Shown: positions 1-6,430 of the stretch, in pieces
Numbering within the stretch: the first letter of the stretch is position 1
Layout: every line of letters starts with the position of its first letter
Origin: Faecalicatena sp.
Lineage (GTDB): Bacteria > Bacillota > Clostridia > Lachnospirales > Lachnospiraceae
Reading direction: 5' to 3'
NCBI GenBank assembly: GCA_009774255.1
Contig: VSNK01000275.1
Coordinates: 1 to 7,346, forward strand
Length of the DNA stretch: 7,346 bases
Program-made: the position numbers and the translations under genes
Notes under the pieces: generated by a model
Told to the model about the DNA's origin: nothing
Seen by the model: only the letters and a program-made list of their open reading frames with translations
The model's database searches: none

Positions 1-61
1 ATTGTTCTTCATCCAACTTCAGACCTAATAACTCTAATTTTTCAAAAAACTTTCTGTTCAA
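1..61 (-). CDS. rsmG: RsmG, 16S rRNA m7G527 methyltransferase, N-terminal 20 codons (cut by window edge)
   Basis: RsmG (GidB) methylates N7 of G527 in 16S rRNA using S-adenosylmethionine. Only the start is inside the window. Reading leftward from 61 gives an open frame beginning (M)NRKFFEKLELLGLK and ending LDEEQ at the edge. This resembles the family's N-terminal helical region, where a short 'F...L..LGI.L.EEQ' stretch precedes the SAM fold. The start is taken as TTG at 59-61 because an in-frame TAG lies two codons upstream (ATA between) and no ATG is available. A GAGAAAGG ribosome-binding-like stretch lies at 74-81, about 12 nt away, which is rather far. The identification rests on that short match plus the very common mnmG-rsmG gene order. 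The methyltransferase motifs are outside the window. The 330-nt gap to mnmG is larger than usual, so this gene may have its own promoter, but none is convincing. Confidence 0.7.
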   Translation of the reverse strand, partial: MNRKFFEKLELLGLKLDEEQ

Positions 62-147
62 TATCTAATTCAACCTTTCTCAAAAATATACATATCAATA
101 TACATGCAAACTATAACAAGCCAAAAATTTTCCAACTGTACGATTGC

Positions 148-202
148 GATTCAACAGGTCATTTTCACAAAATTCATTGCAATGCAAATGACCTGTTGAA
201 TC
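148..202. repeat. 17-bp perfect inverted repeat with 21-nt loop
   Basis: The arm GATTCAACAGGTCATTT at 148-164 is matched exactly by its reverse complement at 186-202. The 21-nt spacer itself contains the perfect 10-bp palindrome CATTGCAATG (175-184). There is no T-run directly after either arm on either strand, so a simple intrinsic terminator is not favoured. It could be an mRNA-stabilising or processing hairpin in a mnmG-rsmG transcript, a binding site, or the remains of a small palindromic mobile repeat. Seen directly: the perfect repeat. The role is unknown. Confidence 0.85.
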
Positions 203-288
203 AGTAACATATTATTAATGAACAAAAAGCAGCTGCATTAGCAGACACAGGAGTGCTTCAACACGTTTTTTTGCGGATGGATAAAATA

Positions 289-316
289 GGTTGAATAATC
301 TTCAAATCATCCAACC
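289..316 (-). other. RNA hairpin downstream of mnmG, 11-bp stem with two G-U pairs
   Basis: Read on the minus strand, GGTTGGATGAT pairs with ATTATTCAACC around a 6-nt loop. All eleven positions pair, two of them as G-U wobbles. On the plus strand the same positions would be A-C mismatches, so the fold makes sense only in RNA of the gene strand. It lies 75 nt after the mnmG stop codon and is followed by TATTTTATCC, a poor U-tract. It may be a weak terminator or a 3'-end stabiliser of the mnmE-mnmG message. Confidence 0.5.
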
Positions 317-391
317 ACACAGCTGGAAATCTTTACTTATCTAAATTTTCTACGACTACTAACGTATGTCACTGGCACACAGCGCCGTCCA

Positions 392-2305
392 TCAACTTAC
401 CACCGCTCCCATATATTCAGATTGCAAATATACCAGCAGCACAGATATATCTGCAGGTGAAACTCCGGATATTCTGGACGCCTGTCCTATTGATAAAGGT
501 CTAATTTCATTCAACTTCTGCTTCGCTTCGATCCGCAAACTATGCACTTCATCATAATTAATATTGTCCGGTATTCTTTTTCCCTCAAGCTTTTTAAATT
601 GTTCAACCTGCCGCTGCTGTCTCTTTATATAGCCTTCATACTTTATATTAATATTGACCTGCTCACCTACATCATAGGGAAGTTCTGTACGATCATGATC
701 AATAGGAGCCAGTGACTCATAACTTAATTCTGGTCTTCGTATCAACTCGGCAAGCTTAATTCCTGATATCAACGGTGTACTGTCATAAGATTTTAATAAT
801 GACTGAACCTCTTCCGACGTACCTATATTCGTATGATTTACTCTTTCAATCTCTTTCTGAATCTGCTGTTCCTTTAATAACAAATTTTGGTAACGCTCTT
901 CATCAATCAAACCAACCTCATATCCTATTTTAGTCAGACGCAGATCCGCATTATCTTGTCGGAGCAAAAGTCTGTACTCCGCACGGGAAGTCATCATCCT
1001 ATAAGGCTCATGACTCTCCTTTGTTACAAGATCATCAATCAGCACACCAATATATCCCTGAGAACGATCAATTACAATTCCCTCTTTTCCCTGCAGTTTT
1101 CTTGCCGCATTAATTCCCGCGATCAATCCCTGTGCCGCTGCCTCCTCATACCCTGAACTGCCGTTAAACTGGCCTCCGCTGAATAATCCCGCAATCTTTT
1201 TAAATTCCAACGTACTTTTCAACTGTCTTGCATCAATACAATCATATTCAATCGCATAAGCATTTCTTACAATCTTCACATTCTCTAAACCAGACACACT
1301 TCTGTACATTGCATACTGTACATCTTCCGGAAGAGAACTTGACATTCCGCCTACATACATTTCATTAGTTTCAATTCCCTCCGGTTCAATAAATACCTGA
1401 TGTCTATTTTTATCAGAAAATTTAACCACTTTATCCTCAATTGACGGACAATATCGAGGTCCAGTTCCTTCGATCATTCCGGAGAACAAAGGTGATCTGT
1501 CAAGATTATTTCTAATAATTTCATGGGTTTTCTCATTTGTATACGTGAGCCAGCATGACACCTGATCAATCTGCACATCATCTGCGTTAGTTGTAAACGA
1601 GAATGGTACAACGCATTCATCACCTTTCTGTTCTTCCATCTTAGAAAAATCAATTGAATTTTTATCAATCCGGGCAGGCGTTCCCGTCTTAAAACGATAC
1701 ATTTTAATTCCAAGCTTTTTTAAACTGTCAGTTAGATAATTTGCCGGCTGCAGACCATTTGGTCCGGTCTGTGTACTTACCTCTCCATAAATGCAGCGTG
1801 AGCGGAGATAAGTACCAGTGCATAACACTACCGCACTACAGTGATAAATTGCACCAGAATAAGTCTGTACACCAGTGATCTTTCCATTTTCAGCTAAAAT
1901 ATCAGTTACCTCCATCTGCCTGATTTCCAGATGTTCCTGATTCTGAAGTACCTGCCTCATCTTCTTGCTATAATCTGCCTTATCTGCCTGTGCGCGAAGA
2001 GAATGGACCGCCGGTCCTTTTGATTTATTCAACATTTTTGACTGGATAAATGCCCGGTCTATCACCTTCCCCATCTCTCCACCCAAAGCATCTACTTCAC
2101 GTACCAGATGTCCCTTGGAACTCCCTCCGATATTCGGATTACAAGGCATCATCGCAATACTGTCAATGCTGATCGTAAATAATAAAGTATGAAATCCAAG
2201 TCTGGCTGTTGCCAGGGCAGCTTCACAGCCGGCATGTCCTGCGCCGACCACGATGACATCATAAGAGTCCTTATTTTCCCATACAGAATTTGCTGAATAT
2301 CTCAT
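392..2305 (-). CDS. mnmG: MnmG (GidA), tRNA U34 carboxymethylaminomethyl modification, FAD subunit
   Basis: With MnmE, MnmG places (carboxymethyl)aminomethyl groups on C5 of wobble U34 in several tRNAs, using FAD, NADH and methylene-tetrahydrofolate in the cytoplasm. At 637 aa it has normal family length. Visible landmarks are the FAD-binding GAGHAGCEAA at residues 21-30, PCNP with the conserved Cys at 55, GPRYCPSIE with the second conserved Cys at 286, and the C-terminal SIGQASRISGVSPADIS block at about 605-621, which belongs to the helical region that contacts MnmE and tRNA. The start at 2305 is favoured because GGAGAAG (2315-2321) sits nine bases upstream and no other in-frame start precedes the FAD motif. 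This start overlaps the mnmE end by 35 nt, which implies translational coupling and adds about ten residues before the usual 'YDVIVVGAG' beginning. The C-terminal tail after VLLVYL is short (QSEYMGAVVS). Confidence 0.97.
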   Translation of the reverse strand: MRYSANSVWENKDSYDVIVVGAGHAGCEAALATARLGFHTLLFTISIDSIAMMPCNPNIGGSSKGHLVREVDALGGEMGKVIDRAFIQSKMLNKSKGPAVHSLRAQADKADYSKKMRQVLQNQEHLEIRQMEVTDILAENGKITGVQTYSGAIYHCSAVVLCTGTYLRSRCIYGEVSTQTGPNGLQPANYLTDSLKKLGIKMYRFKTGTPARIDKNSIDFSKMEEQKGDECVVPFSFTTNADDVQIDQVSCWLTYTNEKTHEIIRNNLDRSPLFSGMIEGTGPRYCPSIEDKVVKFSDKNRHQVFIEPEGIETNEMYVGGMSSSLPEDVQYAMYRSVSGLENVKIVRNAYAIEYDCIDARQLKSTLEFKKIAGLFSGGQFNGSSGYEEAAAQGLIAGINAARKLQGKEGIVIDRSQGYIGVLIDDLVTKESHEPYRMMTSRAEYRLLLRQDNADLRLTKIGYEVGLIDEERYQNLLLKEQQIQKEIERVNHTNIGTSEEVQSLLKSYDSTPLISGIKLAELIRRPELSYESLAPIDHDRTELPYDVGEQVNINIKYEGYIKRQQRQVEQFKKLEGKRIPDNINYDEVHSLRIEAKQKLNEIRPLSIGQASRISGVSPADISVLLVYLQSEYMGAVVS

Positions 2306-3755
2306 TTACCAAATCTTCTCCAATCGTCTCACCTGTAATACTTCCCAATGTTTCATATGCATCCATCAAGTCAATGGAATAAAAATCCTCCGGCATCTGA
2401 TTTCGAATACTCTCCCCTACTCTCACCAGAGAATCATATGCATTTTCCAATGCTTCTTTATGTCTCAGATTTGTAATATGAATTTCATCATTCAAAGAAA
2501 TATTCCCCTCCAAAAACATTTCCTGCAAAATATTTCCGAATTCAGTAATCCCCTGTTCCGTTTTTACGGAAATATCTATAAGAGGAATTTTTTCTATCAA
2601 ATTATCCACATTATTTTCCACCTCTGTGGATATCTTTTCCAAGCTGTCTTGATTTTCCACCTTATCAACACTTAATTTGTTTTCTATTTCCAAAAACTTT
2701 TCCTTCAAACAGATTTTTAGATCCCTTTGAGTACTTACCGTATTTAAATCCGACTTATTCAACAAGATCACACACTTTTTCCCATAAATCAGTTCCGCGA
2801 TCTGTATATCATTTTCATCCAGATCCCGGGATGCATCTGCAACATAAATAATCAAATCCGCCTGATCCGCATATTCTTTTGCTTTCTCCACACCTATCTT
2901 TTCTATCACATCGCTGGTATCCCTGATTCCTGCGGTATCAATCACATTCAAGTTCAATCCCTGAATCTGGATCTGTTCTTCCAGAATATCACGGGTTGTT
3001 CCCTCAATATCCGTAACAATCGCCCTCTCCCGGCCAGAAAGAATATTAAGTAAAGAAGATTTTCCCACATTCGGCTTTCCTAAAATCACGGTCTGGATTC
3101 CATCTTTTATAATCCTTCCGCTTTCATAGGAATGAATCAATTCTTCCAACTCATACATAACTTCTCTCAAAACAGCGTTTAAATTTTCACCATATCCATC
3201 AATATTAATATGTTCAGGATCATCCAGCGCACTCTCAATAAATGCGGTATGATAAATAATTTTTTCCCGTATCTTATTGATCTTATTTTTTATACTTCCT
3301 CTTAACTGGCTCACAGAACTTTTTAACGCATATTCATTCTTAGATTGGATCACATCGATCACTGCTTCCGCCTGCGACAGATCCATCCTTCCATTCAAAA
3401 AAGCCCTTTTTGTAAATTCCCCAGGTTCCGCAAGGATCGCACCATTTTTTAATACGATTTCCAACACTCTCTTTACAACAAAAATACCGCCATGGCAATT
3501 GATTTCCACCGTGTCCTCTCCGGTAAATGTCTTCGGCGCCCGCATCACCGATACCAGCACCTCGTCAATTGTCTCGGAACCATCCTTTATAAATCCATAA
3601 TGGATCGTATGACTTTTTGCCTCCGATAACTTTTTCTTTCCCTGATAAATGCGGTCGATCACTTCAAAAGCTTTATCCCCGCTGATCCTCACAATACCGA
3701 TTCCGGAAGCGGACATTCCCGTAGAAATTGCAGCTATTGTATTTCTATTGAACAT
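2271..3755 (-). CDS. mnmE: MnmE (TrmE/ThdF), tRNA modification GTPase, with enlarged G domain
   Basis: MnmE is the GTPase partner of MnmG in wobble-uridine modification. The order is an N-terminal tetrahydrofolate-binding domain (about 1-120), a helical domain, a G domain inserted within it (about 218-415) and the C-terminal helical part. Visible motifs are G1 GKPNVGKSS (226-234), G2 GTTRD (252-256), G3 DTAG (273-276), the family's catalytic-type Glu in SDVIEK (E285), G4 NKSD (333-336), a G5-like ISVK (395-398, usually SAK) and the C-terminal FCMGK with Cys491. At 494 aa it is about 40 residues longer than the familiar 450-460 aa enzymes. The excess lies between G4 and G5 (about 352-389), is acidic and lysine-rich, and contains an internal repeat. 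AGGAG at 3764-3768, eight bases before ATG, fixes the start. A terminator after jag suggests mnmE begins its own transcription unit, continuing into mnmG. Confidence 0.97.
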   Translation of the reverse strand: MFNRNTIAAISTGMSASGIGIVRISGDKAFEVIDRIYQGKKKLSEAKSHTIHYGFIKDGSETIDEVLVSVMRAPKTFTGEDTVEINCHGGIFVVKRVLEIVLKNGAILAEPGEFTKRAFLNGRMDLSQAEAVIDVIQSKNEYALKSSVSQLRGSIKNKINKIREKIIYHTAFIESALDDPEHINIDGYGENLNAVLREVMYELEELIHSYESGRIIKDGIQTVILGKPNVGKSSLLNILSGRERAIVTDIEGTTRDILEEQIQIQGLNLNVIDTAGIRDTSDVIEKIGVEKAKEYADQADLIIYVADASRDLDENDIQIAELIYGKKCVILLNKSDLNTVSTQRDLKICLKEKFLEIENKLSVDKVENQDSLEKISTEVENNVDNLIEKIPLIDISVKTEQGITEFGNILQEMFLEGNISLNDEIHITNLRHKEALENAYDSLVRVGESIRNQMPEDFYSIDLMDAYETLGSITGETIGEDLVNEIFSKFCMGK

Positions 3756-3784
3756 AGATTAAACTCCTATATATAATAATGAAC

Positions 3785-3813
3785 ATAATAGACTCCGACA
3801 TGCCAAGTATGAA
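3785..3813 (-). promoter_or_regulatory. Candidate sigma-A promoter for mnmE-mnmG
   Basis: On the minus strand TTCATA (3808-3813) and TATTAT (3785-3790) are separated by 17 nt, two and one mismatches from the -35 and -10 consensus. They sit about 30 nt upstream of the mnmE start codon. A promoter is expected here because a strong terminator follows jag at 3914-3970. The -35 box lies within the right arm of the nearer palindromic unit, so that element could act as an operator. The base match alone is weak in such AT-rich DNA. Confidence 0.3.
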
Positions 3814-3890
3814 AGTAATCTTTCATGATCGTTTGTGTCGGGTGCCGACATAGGCACAAGTAAAAAAACTTTCATAATTGTTTGTGCCGG
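3795..3890 (-). repeat. Two tandem copies of a 46-47 nt imperfect palindromic element upstream of mnmE
   Basis: Read on the minus strand, unit 1 (3845-3890) and unit 2 (3795-3841) both begin CCGRCACAAAC, continue RATYATGAAAG, contain ACTTG in the right half and end ATGTCGG, with only CAC between them. Unit 2 folds through CCGACA/TGTCGG, CAA/TTG and ATGAAAG/CTTTCAT around an ATTA loop. Unit 1 folds through GGCACAA/TTGTGCC, or alternatively uses GTGCC/GGCAC (3842-3857), which competes with the first fold. A degenerate partial copy of the right half lies just upstream (about 3891-3915). The position between the jag terminator and the mnmE start suggests an operator or leader structure. It could also be a short interspersed palindromic repeat that duplicated in place. 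Confidence 0.75.
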
Positions 3891-3913
3891 GCATCAGCAT
3901 AGCCACATATATG

Positions 3914-3970
3914 AAAACAAGGACTGCCGCATTAAGGAAATAATCTTACTTAATACAGCAGCCCCTGTCT
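3914..3970 (-). terminator. Intrinsic terminator after jag
   Basis: On the minus strand a 16-bp stem (3949-3964 with 3921-3936) forms without a mismatch, three of its pairs being G-U. The loop is 12 nt and the 3' side runs into TTGTTTT (3914-3920). The stem can extend further with A-U and G-U pairs to the base next to the jag stop codon. The G-U pairs show that the fold belongs to RNA of the gene strand. It should end the rnpA-yidD-yidC-jag transcript and separate it from mnmE-mnmG. Confidence 0.85.
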
Positions 3971-4915
3971 CTATCTTTTCAATGTTACAACAACCTTCCT
4001 GTAAGGGTCTTCACCTTCACTGTGGGTAGTCACATAAGGATCTGACTGCAGAGAATAATGGATAATTCTTCTCTCATAAGGATTCATTGGTTCTAAAGCA
4101 ATCGGCTTTCTATTCCTCTTCACCTTATGCGCAATATTTTTCGCAAGATGTCTCAGCGTCTCTTCTCTTCTCACGCGATAATTCTCCGTATCTAACTTTA
4201 CTCTTACATAGCCTGCCTGCTGCTTATTTGCCACCCGGTTTGCAAGATACTGAAGAGAATCCAAAGTCTGCCCGCGCTTTCCGATAATAATTCCCATATT
4301 ATCCCCGGACATATCCACACACAAAATACCATCCTTATCAACATCTGAAGTGAGCTGAACTTCCATCCCCATTACCTGGAACACATCTAAAAGGAATTTT
4401 TCAACAGCCTTCTTTGTTGCCTCTGTTATCTCAACCGGTTCGGAATTTTTTTCTTTTTCCGGTTTTTTCTCCTTTTCAAACTTTTTCTCCTTTTCCGGCT
4501 TCTTTTCATTTACTGCCGCTTTTTCTTTTTTGATTTCCTTCTCAGGCTCTTTCTCATCCGATTTTTTCTCTTTCGCAGCAGTCTCTTTTAGTTCATTTAC
4601 AATTTCTTTTGATTGTCTCTTTGTATCTTTTTTTGTTTCCTTTTTCACTTCTTTCTTAAAATTATCATTTAATAATTTCTTCTCATCCAGCTTTACTTCT
4701 TTTTTTATTTCTTCTAATATATCAGTTTCTTTTTCAACACCTTTCTTTCTTCTGGCTTCGATTACGGCCTGCTTCATGCCAATCCCAAGAAAACCGGCGC
4801 GTCCTTTTTCAATCACCTCATACTCCAGCCTGTCGCTGGTTACACCTAACTGAATCATTGCTTCCGTAATCGCGTCGTCTACTGTCTTCGCTGATACTCT
4901 GATACTGCCATCCAT
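3971..4915 (-). CDS. jag: KhpB/Jag, KH and R3H domain RNA-binding protein
   Basis: Jag (KhpB, also called EloR or SpoIIIJ-associated protein) is a cytoplasmic RNA-binding protein. In other Firmicutes it pairs with KhpA and affects cell elongation and division. The 314 aa consist of a Jag-N domain (about 1-55, with the typical KGRAGFLGIG), a highly charged Lys/Glu linker (about 56-160), a KH domain (about 166-242, GKRG loop at 212-215) and an R3H domain (about 243-314, around RVRREETLRHLAKNIAH). The linker contains short imperfect repeats of the type EKEKK[PF] and probably forms a long helix or disordered spacer; it makes this protein longer than the roughly 210-aa Bacillus form. The gene follows yidC, as in most Firmicutes. 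The start is ATG at 4913-4915, with GAAAGGCGGG upstream. A tiny upstream frame stops one base before this ATG. Confidence 0.95.
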   Translation of the reverse strand: MDGSIRVSAKTVDDAITEAMIQLGVTSDRLEYEVIEKGRAGFLGIGMKQAVIEARRKKGVEKETDILEEIKKEVKLDEKKLLNDNFKKEVKKETKKDTKRQSKEIVNELKETAAKEKKSDEKEPEKEIKKEKAAVNEKKPEKEKKFEKEKKPEKEKNSEPVEITEATKKAVEKFLLDVFQVMGMEVQLTSDVDKDGILCVDMSGDNMGIIIGKRGQTLDSLQYLANRVANKQQAGYVRVKLDTENYRVRREETLRHLAKNIAHKVKRNRKPIALEPMNPYERRIIHYSLQSDPYVTTHSEGEDPYRKVVVTLKR

Positions 4916-5027
4916 TTTAGAGTCCCGCCTTTCTATAAAACTTCATTACAGCTTCCAAAGAATACTGCTCCATATCCTGATATACTCATTCCCTTATCCG
5001 TTCTTTTCTTCATCCTTCACCGGAATC

Positions 5028-5075
5028 ATATATAGTGAACGATAAAAATTTCTGTTTTTGGCGTTCACTATATAT
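5028..5075. repeat. 14-bp perfect inverted repeat just after the yidC stop codon
   Basis: The arm ATATATAGTGAACG (5028-5041) is matched by CGTTCACTATATAT (5062-5075), and within the 20-nt loop AAAAA (5044-5048) can pair with TTTTT (5055-5059). The outer arm begins two bases past the yidC TAA. The minus strand lacks a T-run after the stem, so it is not a classical terminator. It may protect the 3' end of the yidC part of the message or set the yidC/jag ratio. The rest of the 162-nt yidC-jag spacer shows nothing else firm. Confidence 0.8.
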
Positions 5076-5077
5076 AT

Positions 5078-6418
5078 TTACTTTTTATCTCTATTTTTTC
5101 TTCTGCCATAATTTTTGCTCTCACCGCTGCTGCTGTTGTCAGAACCCTTGACCTCAGATTCCTCACTCTGGCCGCTGTTATACCGGCTGACCATATTTGC
5201 CATATCCGCAAGGCTTCCCTTCTTTGCATTTTTGTTCAGCTCAGCTGCCTTATCCAGCAATCTCTGCCTCTCTTCCTCCGAAATAGATGATCTTCTCTCA
5301 ACATTTCTGGTACTCTTTACAGCCATCTGATTAATTTCTCTGGCAGAAGTTCCTTTCTTTTCTCTCTTCTTGGCAGCCTTTTTCTGATTTTCCGCAATCA
5401 GGTCCTCAACAGTCTTTTTGCTCAAATACTTATTGATGATGATCTGCTGTACGGTTCTTACTACCGCGCTTGCAGCCCAATAAAGACCGAGTCCTGCCGG
5501 AAGAGTAAATCCCATAAATACGGAAATCAACGGCATTGTATATGTCATAGATTTCATGGAATTTGCCATCGGATTGTCCGGATCCGTCTCTGGCTGGGGC
5601 ATCATCTTCACACTGATGAACTGTGTCAGGCCCGCCATGACCGGAATGATCGCAGCCAGGATAATTCCGCCGATCGTAAAATTCCTGACAGATTCCATCA
5701 GCATCGTCATAGGAGTCTCTCCTATATTAATTCCCAGAAAACTGTTCAGATGTCCAATTGTCTCCATAGTCGAATGTGCAAGACTATCCAGAGAAGGCAT
5801 TTTGTCAATTAAAGTTTCCCATGTAGAATCCTGAAATTTATATAATACATTTACCAGCGTATCTGCCTGTGAATAATCGTAGGACCTCGCATTCATCAAA
5901 ACCGGAGAGGCAGAACCGATCTCCTCCATGGTTTTCTGAAAGCCGTCAATCGACATAATCTTTTCCACAACCGGCATATAGATTTCCTTTACTCTCTGCA
6001 CATGATTGGGAATAAACTGTATCACAGGATACAACGCAAAAAGAATCGCAGTTGAAGCAAACATCGGCAAACATCCGCTTGTCATGCTGGTCCCGTACTT
6101 TTCATACACAGCATTCGTCTCCTCCTGCTGCTTCAGCATCGAGGCCTGATCCTTTTTCCCCGCATATTTTTTCGCAATCTTCTGTATCTCCGGACTGATA
6201 ATTGCCTGCATTTTTGAGTACTTCTGCTGCTTGATCGTCAGCGGAATCATCAGCATATACGTCACAATTGTAAAAATAATGATACAGATACCGATATTCT
6301 GTATGCCGAACACCCCATCCATCACATTATAGATTACATTCATCACCTTGCCAAGCAGCCATGAAATCTGCTTAATGACAGGCCAGTCTGCATATCCTGC
6401 AGCTAAAATACCATACAT
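5078..6418 (-). CDS. yidC: YidC/Oxa1/SpoIIIJ family membrane protein insertase
   Basis: YidC inserts and folds inner-membrane proteins, alone or with SecYEG. The 446-aa protein has a first core transmembrane segment at about 42-61, ending in the family-typical IPLTIKQQ, a cytoplasmic charged loop (62-112), a second segment (about 114-136), an extracytoplasmic insert (about 137-245), further segments at about 246-268, 290-306 and 308-330 with the conserved PAGLGLYW (307-314), and a long basic hydrophilic tail (331-446) likely to bind ribosomes. It is much longer than the roughly 260-aa Bacillus enzymes because of the insert and tail. No lipobox cysteine is seen at the N terminus. The arginine normally five residues before the Pro of the 'PLTIKQ' motif is Tyr54 here. 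GGAGGA at 6425-6430, six bases before ATG, makes the start secure. It is 12 nt downstream of yidD. Confidence 0.96.
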   Translation of the reverse strand: MYGILAAGYADWPVIKQISWLLGKVMNVIYNVMDGVFGIQNIGICIIIFTIVTYMLMIPLTIKQQKYSKMQAIISPEIQKIAKKYAGKKDQASMLKQQEETNAVYEKYGTSMTSGCLPMFASTAILFALYPVIQFIPNHVQRVKEIYMPVVEKIMSIDGFQKTMEEIGSASPVLMNARSYDYSQADTLVNVLYKFQDSTWETLIDKMPSLDSLAHSTMETIGHLNSFLGINIGETPMTMLMESVRNFTIGGIILAAIIPVMAGLTQFISVKMMPQPETDPDNPMANSMKSMTYTMPLISVFMGFTLPAGLGLYWAASAVVRTVQQIIINKYLSKKTVEDLIAENQKKAAKKREKKGTSAREINQMAVKSTRNVERRSSISEEERQRLLDKAAELNKNAKKGSLADMANMVSRYNSGQSEESEVKGSDNSSSGESKNYGRRKNRDKK

Positions 6419-6430
6419 TTCTCATCCTCC

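Larger units (their letters stand above)
62..391. other. Non-coding mnmG-rsmG intergenic region, 330 nt, structured
   Basis: No supported reading frame, tRNA or transposase remnant is visible on either strand. The stretch is AT-rich and contains two clear inverted repeats (148-202 and 289-316, listed separately). On the minus strand there is also a weaker fold around 225-260, where CTGC and GCAG arms sit inside AAGCA/TGCTT arms followed by a run of T; this could be a poor terminator. Near the rsmG start the 8-mer ATGTATAT occurs twice separated by TGAT. mnmG and rsmG are commonly adjacent with little spacing, so the length is notable. Confidence 0.75.

Noticed and set aside
62..130. A dedicated promoter for rsmG
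   Set aside because: TATAGT and TATATT occur on the minus strand, but no -35-like hexamer sits at a normal spacing.
1..391. Insertion sequence or phage remnant explaining the mnmG-rsmG gap
   Set aside because: No transposase or integrase fragment and no target-site duplication around the inverted repeat can be seen; only the repeat itself is reported.
3277..3600. A 107-codon plus-strand frame inside mnmE
   Set aside because: It is antisense to the well-conserved N-terminal part of MnmE and has no credible start signal or family pattern.
4530..4853. A Ser/Phe-rich plus-strand frame opposite jag
   Set aside because: It is the mirror of the Lys/Glu-rich Jag linker, whose AAA/GAA codons read as Phe and Ser in antisense.
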